This document shows, in pieces, positions 1 through 12,299 of a stretch of DNA of 64,000 bases. The first letter of the stretch is position 1, and every line of letters begins with the position of its first letter. Position numbers and translations under genes: made by a program. The stretch is from Siphonodentalium dalli (Eukaryota; Mollusca; Scaphopoda; Gadilida; Siphonodentaliidae), in assembly GCA_032622095.1 (NCBI GenBank), contig CP136069.1:81988958-82052957 (forward strand), read 5' to 3'. The notes beneath the pieces were generated by a model that made no database searches, was not told the origin of the DNA, and worked only from the letters and a program-made list of their open reading frames with translations.

Positions 1-381
1 AACATTGTATTATCAACTTATCCGGTGTAATAAACTGTGGACATGTCGTGTTTGTTGAGTTGCCAACGCGTTTTGTCATCAAGATTGAAGTAAAAATCAG
101 TATTATTTTCAATGCAGGGGGAATAACTATATATATTAAAGATAGAGTTCTTCCCTTTCCATTGAAAAAGTTTGAATTCTGTTGCATTCTGGGTGCCAGA
201 GGGGGAAGTCTTCAGCAGTTTTCTATTTCTATGTGGGCATCTTCTGAGACACAGATGTTTCAAACAGTGATGACTTATAGTATTTTAATCATATTTTATG
301 GCATAGATTGTTATTAAAACCGTATATCAAGTCACTATAAAAAAAAATAATCGGCGACTCGAAAATTAAGTGGGCCTTTAA
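1..381 (-). mobile_element. TTAA MITE family A, copy cut by window edge
   Basis: Reverse-complement copy of the elements at 11871-12299 and 57560-58023. It ends at 381 with the terminal inverted repeat AAGTGGGCCTTTAA; its other end lies outside the window. The TTAA at the tip suggests a piggyBac-type non-autonomous element (inference from the TSD). No transposase is present. The short ORFs on both strands here are repeat shadows. Confidence 0.8.
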
Positions 382-497
382 TTCTGACACAATTGCGTAA
401 ACAAAAAGAAGAAGAATCATTTAACGTTTATCGTATTGTCGGACAAAAAACTGTGACTTGTAAATGGAAAACTGTTTTATACTTATACCGAGTTTTC

Positions 498-1065
498 TTA
501 AAGGGATACTGTAGTCACATGTTGTTGGTTTCTATGGCCTCTGAGTCGTAGAATAAGGTAACCAGATTTCCATTATTTGAAAGTCTGTTGAGTACGAAGT
601 AATGTTACGGATGGCAGATTAGCTGGAATGCGAATTTTCGTTGTCGAGAAATTTTTGGACAGTTTTCAAGCAAATGTATAAAATAAAATGTTATATTATA
701 TGCATACTACTCCCATATACTCATTTGAGTCATTGGATAGTCACTTGTCAGTGAGTGGCTTGTGTTTACGCCCCGTATCAACATAATTTGTTACACGATC
801 ATGTGTGCCACGCATTTCCCAATCCACTATTTGTGAATTATTTTGATTACGTCTTGTACACGGAAATTCATAATTTAATTTATGGCTCCAGTCATAAATT
901 AAATTTATATCAAATTATTAACTTTTATTTCAAGATAACCTATTAACCTGTACGTTTACAGAATACATCGTCGACTCAAAATTACTTAGTTTTCTATAAA
1001 TTATCGATATTAGATCGTTGTTATTACCGGGAATTTATTGAAAATGGCGTACAGTACCCCTTTAA
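498..1065 (+). mobile_element. TTAA MITE family B, full-length copy
   Basis: Begins TTAAAGGGATACTGTA and ends TACAGTACCCCTTTAA, giving imperfect terminal inverted repeats of about 16 bases with TTAA at both tips. The left interior (about 510-650) recurs in reverse at 19728-19864. Shorter relatives with the same tips lie at 52857 and 56849-57194. It is non-coding; the 63-codon ORF inside is not recognisable. A piggyBac-like origin is inferred from TTAA. Confidence 0.75.
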
Positions 1066-1501
1066 AAATCATTGTGTTATCTTAAGCAGTCAATTTGAAA
1101 CAGAAATATATGGACATTTAACTGTAAACCATGCGTATATAAGACTTACCGCCGCATCATATGCTCAAACGAATTCCCCCAACTATAAGGTTAAGTACTT
1201 AATTGGTTCTAGCAAAATGCTACAATTTAGTCGACACTTTAAAATAACAGTACATGGCACGTTGGTTCCAAACAAAATCTATATACGTAGAATCATACAC
1301 GCCTAGCTGGACCGTTCGCCCTTTGTAAAGGAAAATTTGTATTGACATTGTCAAGAGGTGGTTGCAAAAGTCAATCATTATTGTAACTCTATTATGTGTT
1401 CTGTGGTACTGTAAGTAAAGCGTAACACGAATTACGACGTTAGCTCATCAAACAATAAGCCCGAGGGACTAAGTGTTTCAAATGAAGGGTATACAAGCCT
1501 T
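1066..1501. other. Unassigned non-coding stretch
   Basis: I see no gene, repeat partner or RNA here. Confidence 0.5.
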
Positions 1502-1606
1502 GTGTATAGTGTTTTTACTTGGCCTGTATTGCTTACTCTGCAAACCTGCAATTTGTGCCACAAAGAGGGTCACTTTGCCATTCCGTGCACGGTTACTTCG
1601 CCGCTC
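1502..1606 (+). pseudogene. CCHC zinc-knuckle relic of a retroelement
   Basis: The plus frame at 1547-1588 reads CNLCHKEGHFAIPC, an exact C-x2-C-x4-H-x4-C zinc knuckle. Such knuckles are typical of Gag-like proteins of LTR elements and of ORF1 proteins of LINEs. The frame stays open for about 80 codons, but nothing else is recognisable and no partner domain flanks it. It is most likely a short decayed fragment. A chance match is possible, but all four ligands, the spacing and the Gly before His fit the family. Confidence 0.45.
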
Positions 1607-1635
1607 AATCACCAACGAATGTTTTTCGTGAAAAT

Positions 1636-1690
1636 GAAATGGTATAGTGTTTTTCATGAGAATAAATGGTATGGTGTTTTTCATAATTAT
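1636..1690 (+). repeat. Short direct repeat, about 25-27 bp
   Basis: Two near-identical segments reading AAATGGTATRGTGTTTTTCAT occur back to back, followed by a third partial copy. No function is visible. Confidence 0.6.
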
Positions 1691-1749
1691 ATTAATGAAG
1701 ATAATTGCATGGTGTATAAATGGCACACTTCTCGTGTGGTTGTTTACCC

Positions 1750-2009
1750 CTAACCCTTCCATGACGAGCTTCCTGAAATTTTGCAAAAAAACCTGTACCA
1801 AGCATTCTCTTATATATGCGAGTCTCCCATATGGGGCCTCGCATATATACGAGAATACATTGGCCTACAAATATTTACATTGACCTTGTAACCACGTGCA
1901 TTCTCTTATACATGCGAGGCTCCCTATGGGAGACTTGCATAAATAAGATAATGCACTGGCACATGATCTTAAAGCTACATCAACGCAGCTCCATAATTGA
2001 AGGGGTTAA
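1750..2009 (+). mobile_element. Nested-palindrome TTAA MITE (family P), copy 1
   Basis: Starts near CTAACCCTTCCATGAC and ends GAAGGGGTTAA. It contains two palindromes, about 1797-1866 and 1896-1969, each with arms of about 30 bases sharing GCATTCTCTTATATATGCGA-type sequence. The second palindrome is the reverse complement of the first. The spacer includes ATTTACATTGACCTTGTAA. Four more copies lie at 5880, 49979, 54355 and 54751. It is non-coding. Confidence 0.75.
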
Positions 2010-2699
2010 ACTCTTCGGCCATTGTGAACACTAAAAGGGAACAGAGGCAATTTAAGAGCAAACAAACATAAATTAAAAACAATTATTTAAGCAGATCATG
2101 GACTGCTTTACATTCGTATTGTGGGTCTTGGGTGGACTCCTTGTTTATGGGAAAGGATAATATACCAAAGCATGCATGTGTGTTAACTTTAAATGGGCTT
2201 ATCACCTAGACTTGACACCGCTCTCAAAATAATATCATAAAATGAGATAATACACATATGCTTATTCATGTTTGCATGTCATGCACATGTAGAAGTTACC
2301 ATCAGTAGAGGCCCCCGATGACTCAGTTGGTAAGGTGGTTGGCCGCCCAGCAGTGCACAACGCGTGCGGCTTTTTAACAGGCTTAGAACAAAAGGCATCA
2401 CTGTATACAATATCACTGACCTCATAAAAGGTACACCAAACATCAGTAATAACAAAAACAAATTAATATTTGCAGAAGTTAAAAAATATAGAGTTTCTAC
2501 AAACCGCTTTACCAATTAAAAAAATTTACCATCTGGATCAACGTCAGTCTTATTCAAACCAGACCTAATTTTCATTACTTTCAACTTAGAGAGTTGACTG
2601 TAAGGAAACCTTGGTCTAGTTAACAACTAGACTGGATCAACGTCACGTTCCCAATCATGTTAGTACCCCAAAGCTACTGAACTAACTAAGGGCGCGTAC
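2010..2699. other. Mostly unassigned; tRNA-like patch at 2307-2373
   Basis: At 2307-2373 the plus strand resembles the 5' half of a tRNA. GATGACTCAGTTGGTAAGG fits an A box, but no convincing B box follows, so this is at best the head of a decayed tRNA-derived SINE and not a tRNA gene. The rest has no recognisable content. Confidence 0.4.
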
Positions 2700-3882
2700 A
2701 CATGGCGGGCAAGAAAATATCAGGTATGCCCCATGTGACTTACTTGACCAATCAAATAAATAATACCGGAAAATATCCGACGCGCGCGCTGATATTTTAT
2801 CGCCAGTTGATGATATGTGTTCACCTTGATTGGTGGCCATCGGTATCCGTTAACTAATCTCTATAAGGGACACGCTGGTAACCGTTCACGCACTCGAGTT
2901 ATGATCCATCAATAGTATCGCCTGTTTCAACAATTGACTTAGTAATTCCATTTTGGATTGTTTGACATAATCGCTGAGCTATATGTGGATATTGGTGGGG
3001 ATATATATATCTTTTGAGGGTTTCCGCCGACGGAGGATGTCCATGGATTTCCAACTGCACCCCCCTCTTGAATCGGGCCAAAGACCCAATATCACATAAT
3101 TGAATTTGCACACCTCCCATCGTCTTTGAATTTCCAATATGGTACCTCACATACCTTGAATTTTGACTGGACACCGGGGAGGGAGGGACCTGGAAGAAAT
3201 TCCAAACAAATAATTTGACCAAAGTAGGAAAAATGCAAATGTTGGTCTAAAACCACGAATTCCACATACATTAATGGTTGAAAAATCAGACTACAAGAAC
3301 AATTTCAAACCATTGTTGGTGTGAAATTTCCAAGTAATATTGTTTCCAAGTTGGCGGGGGTCTCATGTCCCCACATGCACCCATGTAAGGTCGGTAACGC
3401 AATGTACACCACAGCCCCATGCACCAAGCAACAATCTCCTGAAAACTTCATATGGGGTCTCAATGGGGTGGGGTCATCCGATGTGCCACAAAACCATAAT
3501 AACATTTGTCACCCCACATATACATGCACTATGAAATTATAACATTTCCAAATTTCCAAATAACGTGACCACTTTCTCATTATGCAAACGGTCTTTATGC
3601 ATGAGATCAGCAACGTTGCTAATCCCACCCGACTTCGGTAATACATGTCAACAGATGGAAATTTCAAAAAGCTATGAATTGCCAAAATGGACTATAGGTT
3701 ATTTACCGGACGCAATTCACTTGAACCAGCATGACTAATACTGTTCTGATTGAGCTCAATCAACGCCGTCTAAACCGCCGCGTTCTCACGGGCGTAATCT
3801 TTGCAGCAAGAAAATATCAGTGTGCAATTTTACCTGATATTTTCTTGCAGATATTTTCTTGCAGCTTCATGTGTACGCGCCC
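2700..3882. mobile_element. Harbinger-like non-autonomous element, 1.18 kb
   Basis: Terminal inverted repeats GGGCGCGTACACATG (2700) and CATGTGTACGCGCCC (ending 3882) are exact over 15 bases. They are flanked by TAA on both sides (2697-2699 and 3883-3885), a 3-bp TWA target duplication as in PIF/Harbinger. Subterminal CAAGAAAATATCAGGTA also recurs inverted at the far end. No transposase is found. The centre (about 3040-3250) contains a C-rich segment related to 46790-46930 and 61200-61275. Confidence 0.75.
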
Positions 3883-4798
3883 TAACGCATCTCTCCTCTA
3901 TATCTCAACAATCAGTAATCAAACTAAAATGAACTCACATATCGAACCTGGATCTGGTAACACACAAAACAATTTGTAATTGTATCGGGAGAGGAGCTAT
4001 CTAAGTTGTATAACTTGTGCCCCAATCCCAATTTACATTAATGATACAATAACATATGTTTAAACTAAACTAGCATTGCCCAAGCTGGTTCTAATCACGA
4101 TAAGCGCGGATTTATGATCCACGCAAGGGGGGGGGGGGGGTAACCTGATTTGTATATATGGGCATGTACCATGTGTTATATATGTAGTGGTTTCCGTGGT
4201 ATGTGGTTTTCACGCGCAGTGTAGTGATATGGCCTATCAATGGTTTGTGTCATAGCTAGTTTAGCGGGGAAAAATTAAGGTTGAAAATAATACTTGATTA
4301 TTGGAAATTAGTGGCGGATTGGATTCAAATATGCGACCGATTTGTGCAGATTAACATTAGATATGTCTATATACATGAAGAAGTTTTGTACAAAAGGTGG
4401 GGTTTTTATCGAAAAATGTTGAGTTTGAAATGTACGGTATATTTTTCTCCTGTAGAAAAATGGTACCCAGCATGCAGGTGCCGGTGTTGTCCATGATTTG
4501 TTTTTTATTCAACGTCTGTTTTCGAAGTCGTGGAATAATTTGTCCGAGTACTGTGTACCGTAATTTGAAAATATAGCTTTTACTCGATCGATTAGCGTTG
4601 GAATTTTAAGAAACTGTTCAGGCGTTTGTGAATTATTGACGTTAGAAGTGTGGATATATTAGATTCTGTGATCTCCCTTGAAACGTCTGATATCTACAGC
4701 GATGAGTTTTTTGGCGGGCTCGTTTTAAATTTAAATATTTTTAAATTAATATTTTTAATCGTTTTAACGACACGCCGCTGTGCCTGCATGGGATCCAC
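3883..4798. other. Unassigned stretch with a 14-G run
   Basis: No gene is recognised. There is a G homopolymer at 4127-4140. The ORF at 4281-4496 is short and unrecognised. Confidence 0.5.
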
Positions 4799-4934
4799 GA
4801 TAATCGTGGTTAAGGAGAGAGCTTTCACTGAGAGCTTTCCGATGAATAGCAACAAGCCATATTTCCGACTAAATCCTGAAAAATTACCCATAATTCTGCT
4901 GTGGTTAAGCAGTCGATTATTTTGCGAATTACTG
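4799..4934. mobile_element. Mariner-like fold-back MITE, degraded copy
   Basis: Shares CCTGAAAAATTACCCATAAT, GTGGTTAAG and ATATTTCCGACTAAATCC with the intact copy at 52601-52759. It ends ATTACTG. The left end is diverged. Confidence 0.65.
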
Positions 4935-5209
4935 TGCGTGTCCATTCCCAAAGACGTATCCTAAACCCCTGGTGCCTCTCTGTGATGTGAATGCTGCTAG
5001 AACTATAGTTATATATAGTCAAATTATACACGATCTGACATCAAATCCGAGCATTATACATGTATTACCCAGAAACAGAAAGTTTCCTATAATATACATC
5101 ATGCGGCGTGTCACGTCTTTATGTGGGTCGGCTTTATATGCCGATGTCTCATGGAAGCCAACTCTTTTATGGCTCTCAACTTCACAAGACCAAGCAACAT
5201 GACACCGAG

Positions 5210-5704
5210 ATCCAAGTTTGCAAATAGTGTGTCTGTCATTTGCAGAATGAGGCTCACAGAGTGTGAATTTAGTGATGCTATCCTGAACAGCGATCTAGCA
5301 TCACCAAATTCACCCTATGGGGACCTCATTCTGCTTAAGCCCTCATCATCTGGGAAGTATCCATAATATATACGTCTCAAATTAACATTGTTTTTAGTTA
5401 CTTTTTCACTTCTGGGAAGTTTCTATATCCCATAATTTGCAGAAGATAAAATCGACTAAAATGATAAAAAAAAAAGACTAGTGGGAGAACATCACCAACT
5501 TCAACTGGGGAACTTCAATCTGATCCAATAATTATGTCTCCCATAACTATAACAGTTGGGGCCTAAGCAGAATGAGGTTCCATTATGGTGAATTTGGTGA
5601 CGCTATATATAGCCCACTGTGGGGGATAGCGTCACTAAATTCACCATCTGGGGACCTCATTCTGCATGCAAATGACAAACACACTATTTGCAGACTTTCC
5701 CCAG
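5210..5704 (+). mobile_element. hAT-like nested-palindrome MITE (family G), long copy
   Basis: Terminal segments TTTGCAAATAGTGTGTCTGT and its inverted partner near 5666-5695 enclose two palindromes built from GCAGAATGAGG...CCTCATTCTGC (5242-5337 and about 5576-5672). They are separated by about 240 bases of unique interior. The same interior appears reversed at 55851-56228. The superfamily is inferred from the compact relative at 51971-52223, which has 8-bp target duplications. Non-coding. Confidence 0.75.
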
Positions 5705-5879
5705 ATTGAACTCCCGCCATCATCGACAAAAATATAAAAAAGAATCTCATCTCACTCTGACATTCTTGTTTTCACCAAAGCGACGATCACCAGTCAGTAG
5801 ACTGACAGGTGAGCGAGGAAAATAATTAGTATTTGACAGAAATTTGAGATCGAAACGTTGACATTAATGCGACCTAAAT

Positions 5880-6125
5880 TTAACCATTTCGTGATGGGGT
5901 TCATGACGGAAGCTGCGCTGGTGCAGCATTAAAGATCATGTGCCAGTGCATTGTCTTATATATGCGAGTCTCCCATATAAGGAGCCTGACATATATGAGA
6001 ATGCACTAGCTGGCTTACAAGGCCATGGTAAATATTGTCAGGTCAATGTATTCTCTTATATATGCGAGGCTCCCTATGGGAGACTCGCATATATATAAGA
6101 GAATGGATTGACACAGGCCTGGTTT
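5880..6125 (-). mobile_element. Nested-palindrome TTAA MITE (family P), copy 2
   Basis: Reverse orientation relative to copy 1. It starts TTAACCATTTCGTGA and passes through GCTGCGCTGGTGCAGCATTAA. Palindromes lie at about 5942-6013 and 6046-6113. The far end is eroded. The TATATATGCGAG arms match the other copies. Confidence 0.7.
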
Positions 6126-6149
6126 TGGCCTTTTACGATCTGGCTACAT

Positions 6150-6890
6150 TGCCACATGGTCACTCCCTGGTAACGGTTGCTAGACATCTACCCGATATTG
6201 AAAGTGAAATACAATTATAGCTTTTACGGTCGTAATTCAGCCCAAGGAAATGGCGTTTTTGATGCAGTCAACACCCTATTGTGAAATTTGAGATATATCT
6301 GGCCAGAAGTCTGATCCTAACTTGTATTTAAGGGTAGCAACGGTTGCTAAGCAAATACCCCAAATGATCGAATGACACCATTGCCCTGTGAATCCAATTG
6401 TATTATGCCCCAATTTAGACATTCTTGTCATGCACATGCTGATGGTTATGTTCAAATGGTGCTACAGGTCTGAAATTGTACAGGTATGTTCCCATGGGCC
6501 ACTGTGTATTTTTTTTTAGAACGGTATACTTTGCCACACGATCACTCCCTTATAACGGTTTCTAAGCAACTACCCGGAACTGAAAGTATAATGCAATTAT
6601 AGCTTATAGCGTCGTATAATTCCGCGCTAAGAAACGGCATTTTCTATGCAGTCAATACCCTATTGTGAAATTGGAGATACATCAGGTCAGAAGATTGAAC
6701 CTACATGTAGTTTGTATTTAACGGTATCAATGGTTGCTAAGCATATAGCCCAAGTGATCGAATGACACCACTTCCCTGTGCATTCAATGGCATTACGTCC
6801 CATTTTAGACATCGCCTATAGGGCACGGTGATGGCCATGTTCAAATGGCGCCACGAGTCTTAAACTTTACATAATCGCTCAATAATGCAC
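6150..6890 (+). repeat. Two diverged tandem copies, period about 382 bp
   Basis: Segments starting at about 6150 and 6533 align along their length: GCCACAYGRTCACTCCC, GCAGTCAAYACCCTATTGTG and GATCGAATGACACCA all recur in the same order. The copies clearly differ, so the duplication is old. No coding content. Confidence 0.75.
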
Positions 6891-7472
6891 GATTTGACCA
6901 CGTGTTTGTAATGTGCACGAGCAAGTAGATCGGACTATAGATGGTATTGTGACCATGCAACCCATTTCCACAGTACTACTCTGGTGCAATGTCAAAACGT
7001 GCAGCTGTATAACGCAAATTTATGTACTATGGAGATCCTTGATGTGATTGTATCATTTCACAAAAATCCATACATTTATCATTTTATCCTATGCGCATGC
7101 GCGAAACAAATCGACTCAAATAAGAAACTGCGTGCGCCTTCCTCACATAATTATGACAGAACACTGAGTATGTATGTCATACTAATTTAAACCAAAAAGA
7201 GTGATCGAAATGGTGTCTTTCTACAATCCTGCGAACCGCGCAACAATGTAGAGCTTTACCCGAATCGCTTCAAATAATGTACGTTTGTTGAATTCTGCGC
7301 TGTGCGCATGCGCATGTTTTTCTACCCCAACTAGTCGGCAACAAACTCATACACATGCACCCATGGCACTGCTGAAGTTCCTTGGGATCATTTACATATA
7401 TATAAGTGGATATACCAATGGTTACAACATGTATACACATGCTACATAGGTTTATGATGTCACTGAATGCTG

Positions 7473-7540
7473 CTGGCCGCTTTTGCGGCCAGTCGGGTGT
7501 ATGAACGTTTTCTGGCTGGCCGCTTTTGCGGCCAGTCGGG
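7473..7540 (+). repeat. Duplicated GGCCGC hairpin
   Basis: TGGCCGCTTTTGCGGCCA occurs twice about 43 bases apart, each time followed by GTCGGGT. Each is a 7-bp GC-rich stem with a TTTT loop. A GGTTAA lies just downstream, as at the tips of family P. This could be an element terminus; the role is unknown. Confidence 0.6.
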
Positions 7541-9810
7541 TTCAAAGGGTTAATACCTTAAAGTATTAAGGTGGATACTCGTGGTGGGGTTTTCGCACCA
7601 GGGGACCTGTGGATTAAATGGGACACTTTATTGTTCTAGTTTTAGAACAGGCCATTTAGGCGATACCATATAGCGATAAAGATTAGTGTGTTCCATAGCT
7701 ATTCTCCGAACGCCAAATGTCCCATATTGATTGTTTGCATTGTTGTATTACATAATTATAAGCGATAATGAGCCTTAAAGTTTATTTGTGACAATATTAC
7801 ACAATACAAATGCTGGTCTCAGTTAACAGTACCACTATTGTTCGTTAGCTAAACAACCACACATTTTGAGACCAGAAAATATTCGAAAAATAATCAATTT
7901 TAATCGATAGAAGCATTTACGGACAGGGGTCTTCGATTTATATCTAATATTTCGTCAACGCATAATTTTATTATCAAAACGGCATTGAATAATCATTCCT
8001 TCATTACTTTTACTCATTCATTATCTGGCCGTAAATGCAGGATGCACACAAAAAAAACAACAACAAATAAATATTATACTCCAAATTGTCTTGCACAATA
8101 TATCGCATTTTGGTTGCATGCATTAAACAAAAACACTTCGTTGAACAAGGACAAGATGGGGAAAATATAGTGAATAAACGCGTGCACTTTGAGATTCGCC
8201 TATATATATCGCTAATTCTCGATATGTATTGCCAATCAGGTAGCATCAATTAATGTATGTTCGTGTTGAAATGCAATATATGCAGACTTTTCTTTCGTGT
8301 GTATATGTGATGAAACTCATTGTTGATAATTGCATACTATGACGAAAATTGGATTTATTGTGAAAAACAATCCCGAAAACTCGGTTTCTCGAAATTAAGG
8401 GCTTCGATATTAATGTCATGAGGACCCATCTATAAATCAATAAGTAATCAATCTCGCTTGGCATCAGACACGCCTGAGTTATTAGCAGAAGATACGAAAC
8501 GGAAAAGTATCACTGATTACTTCTGAATTTATTCCCAGCAAGATGAAATTCAAAATGTGGTTGTCGTGCAGGCGTTTGGTCTGGTGTAAGATTGCGGATC
8601 GGCAATATGATTTTTTTTTCTTTCAGCGTGTCTGCGTGCACACAAGGAAGTATTGCAGAGACGAGAGGCAAGTGAAACACGATGGAAAACAACCTGGCAC
8701 TCCCTGTATATGTCGTGCGACAAAAGGCATAATGATGCGCGGTTGTGTTATGGTCATAAACACATTATTATTCAGTATTTAAAGACATATTATGGACTTT
8801 ACTTCTGTAAATAAAATTGATAAGTTAGTATCCAAACACTATATCCATTGGAAGAATATAGCAATCAACTAAGATATTCGAATATTCCAACCACGTCGAC
8901 AGTACCATTTCAGAGAACAAAACGTTATAACTACGCACGAATGTAAATATTTACTATACTTTATTCGGGACGTGTAGAGTAATCACCCCTACCCCTTCTT
9001 ATTCAAGTGACGTGATAGTACACACTAAACATATCCATCTTACCTATGGGGGAGACAGAATATAATCGAACTATAGTGACCCCAACCAAATTACCAAGGT
9101 CATACTCGGAGAGGCCGCGACCTATGAGTTATGCAAGTCTAACCACACAGGAAGGAGTCTTAGGTAATAATTCCCAGTTCACCCATGGGTCAGTACAGAC
9201 AAAGAGATGCAATAATGACGGCTACCAGTCATTAGCGATATATAAACCAGACATTAATCTACTCTTCAATTAGTTTCGGACTTCAGACTAATTGGCAGGC
9301 ATCAACATCAGGTCGCTAATTAATAAGCGACGCTTTCGGTCGTTCTATGACATCTATGATTGATTCACAATTATGTATCATTTACCATCACAAGCTGTTG
9401 ACTATACATTGATATTAGATGTGAATAAATGATATACAAGAACTGAGTCCTGACTTCATTCTTCCACAGACGCATTATTGAGCATAAACTTTACGGTAAT
9501 GATTCCGCTAAAAAATAGTCACTGCATGTAATTAGTTTATAACAATGAAGCTGTTTTCTGCCTATTTTGATATCAAATTTATGAAAATAACTTATTTTGG
9601 CATGATTCGTTGTTATTTCGTTCAAACCACCTCAGTGGAGTGTTTCACATCACTTTAACATATTGTTGATCCACGGATTTTGAACAACTAACTGTTCCGG
9701 GGTACCGTCTTTATATTCCTATGACGTTACATAATGTTTGTCACAATATAGCGGAACCAAATGAGCTATCGTCCCCAGAACCATTTGATTCCTTGAAATT
9801 CAATAATTGA
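7541..9810. other. Unassigned, repeat-derived stretch
   Basis: No gene is recognised. About 7900-7960 (TAGAAGCATTTACGGACAGG) resembles 60885-60945, so part is an interspersed repeat. Open frames such as 8543-8782 and 9046-9273 have no recognisable domain. Confidence 0.45.
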
Positions 9811-9814
9811 TTAT

Positions 9815-10945
9815 GCGTACATCACACTGTCCAATCGGCTCGCGGAATACCAGCGTGAACGTCAGAATACCAGTGCTCCACAGGAGAATATCAGTGTTTT
9901 TAAGCGATATCATTGTATCATAATTAGAAATGGACGGCTAAAAAACGACACAAATGGAAAGGTATATACGATCAATTTTGCATTTACTCAGTGGAGGTGT
10001 CACCTGGTGATGTTCATGCAGTTCGACTCTGGGCGATCTGGCCTTTGTTTAAAGCAGAAAAATAGGGTGTACAAACTCGTAGGGGGGGGGGGTCAAATTT
10101 TGCCCTAGTCGGTATTCTAGTGCGTTTTGTTTAATTCCTGAGCATAACTTGCGGAATCTTTTATAAAATTCCGACAGCGGAATCTATCGATAATACGTGC
10201 ACATCGAAATCACTGGCGTGTATCAGTTGGAAATACACGAAAATAAATCGAAACCAATGTTGAGTATCGCCGTACTTAAAATTTCGAACTTTCATATCTT
10301 AGACCCACACATGTACCATTCTAGATCGATTGTGTCCAAATTTGATGAGGGATGAGACATTCCTGGTAGCTTAAACCGAATCTAAAACGTCCCCCGACAA
10401 TGGCCGACATATACCCGATATAACTTACCATATAAAGAAAATTTGGCACTGGTAACCCTCGTTGGCCGTGCCATTTTCTGTGATCACCGCCCCATGTTTC
10501 GATTTATTTTCGTGTATTTCCAACTTATACACGCCAGTGATTTCGGTGTGCACGTATAGCCGATAGATTCCGCTGTCGGAATTTTATAAAAGATTCCGCA
10601 AGTTATGCTCAGGAATTAAACAAAACTCACTAGAATACCGGTTAGGGCAAAATTTGACCTCCCTCTACGAGTTTGTACACTCTATCTTTCTGCTTTAAAC
10701 AAAGGCCAGATCGCCCAGAGTCGAACTGAACATCACCAGGTGACCCTCCACTGGGTAAATGCAAAATTTATCGTATATACCTTTCCATTGTCTTTTGTGT
10801 CGTTATTTAGCCGTCCAGTTCTAATTATGATACCATTATATCGCTTAAAAACACTGATATTCTCCTGTGGAGCACTGGTATACATATATATTCTGACGTT
10901 CACACTGGTATTCCGCGAGCCGATTGGACAGTGCGTACATAGGTT
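9815..10945. repeat. 1.1-kb palindrome (arms about 460 bp)
   Basis: The left arm (about 9815-10275) and right arm (about 10487-10945) are reverse complements with scattered differences. CACTGTCCAATCGGCTCGCGG near 9825 matches CCGCGAGCCGATTGGACAGTG near 10914. ACGAAAATAAATCG near the centre matches its partner near 10500. The central 210 bases are unpaired. Opposed ORFs at 10733-11144 are by-products of the palindrome. It could be a fold-back transposon or an inverted duplication. Confidence 0.8.
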
Positions 10946-11870
10946 TAAAGAATTACATAGAAGAAAAACACAAATTATCAACAAGAGCGAAGTGTGGACA
11001 CGAAATTCACTGGAAACGTATCCCAGAACCAAACCTGTTTGGTTCTTCGTGAAGAGCCTAAGCATTCGACGAGATTCAATTATAATATATTGCAAATTTG
11101 CGACCCAAATACATATATATATTGATGAATCGTTGCAGCGGTGATAATTTCAGGTGCTTTGTTGAGAGGTCGCTGAATGATCGATGTTAGTAGAGAAGAG
11201 CTTGGTGTTATTGTAATCTGCCTTATAGTGGGCATGTCAAATTGTACTGGCTTCAGCCTCTACGTAATCGCAAAGGTTAAGGGAGCATCATAAATCTGTC
11301 GAACTAGCGTGGTTGTGCTGCGATGACAAATCCAGTGGTTGCGTGCTCTTGGAATGTTTTTGGTTGGGAATCGATATAGGCCTGACGTATCCCATTTGTC
11401 AAAGCGCGGTTTTGACTGCGAGCTATCCTATTCTAGCGGAATAACAAGGTGTTGCTAATATGGATTTTGTCGTTTTAAAGAAGCAAGAGTCAATAGTCGT
11501 CGGCAGTTAACACGACAGTATATTTAAGGAACGCTTATATATGGGGGAAAGCACGCGATGTCGACAAAGAACACAAGAAACTTTATCACCCTTAAAGGCG
11601 ACACAGTAAATTGGAATTTCCAACATAATCGACGACTCCAGTAATTCATGCATATGTGAGATAGGATTTATACATGCTTCGCGGATGGCAGCGATCTCTG
11701 TTCTTAAGTGGCTGTTCAATAACTCGACAACGATACATTGTGAGTGTTCTCCCTGAATCGCCATATTGAACCATCGAAATATATGCGCACCGCGAGGCAA
11801 GCAATTCTATTTTGCCTTCAAGTCGCGTCTGCGAGATTCAGTTGGGTGTTTTTATCAAGCATTTAGAACA
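10946..11870. other. Unassigned stretch
   Basis: No recognisable gene or repeat partner. The 97-codon minus ORF at 11507-11800 has no family I recognise. Confidence 0.45.
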
Positions 11871-12299
11871 TTAAAGGCCCACTTAATTTTCGAGTCACCG
11901 ATTATTTTTTTTATAGTGACTTGATATACTATCTATGCCATAAAATATGATTAAATACTATAATTCATCACAATTTGAAACATCTGTCTCAGAAGATGCC
12001 CACAGAGAAATAGAAAACTGCTGAAGACACCCCCCCCCCCCCTCTGGCACCCAGAATGCAACAGAATTCAAACTTTTTCAATGGAAGGGGAAGAACTCTA
12101 TCTTTAATATATAGAGTTATTCCCCTGCATTGAAAATAATACTGATTTTTAACTCAACAAAAACAACATGTCCACAGTTTATTACACCGGATAAGTCGAT
12201 AATACAATGTTTTGGAGCTTCCTCTTTCAAATGGTATATACTATGGCATATATTTTATATAATGTAATCTGGGGGTTCGAAAATTAAGTGGGCCTTTAA
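11871..12299 (+). mobile_element. TTAA MITE family A, full-length copy
   Basis: Both tips carry the inverted repeat AAGGCCCACTTAATTTTCGA (right tip reversed) inside TTAA sites. The interior matches 1-381 (reverse) and 57560-58023, with a 13-C run at 12030-12042. Length is 429 bases, non-coding. The TTAA target suggests piggyBac mobilisation. Confidence 0.85.

Noticed and set aside
2307-2373. tRNA gene
   Set aside because: Only an A-box-like half is present; no anticodon arm, B box or acceptor pairing.
10733-11144. Overlapping 120- and 134-codon ORFs on opposite strands
   Set aside because: They lie in the arm of the 1.1-kb palindrome and its flank; no recognised domain.
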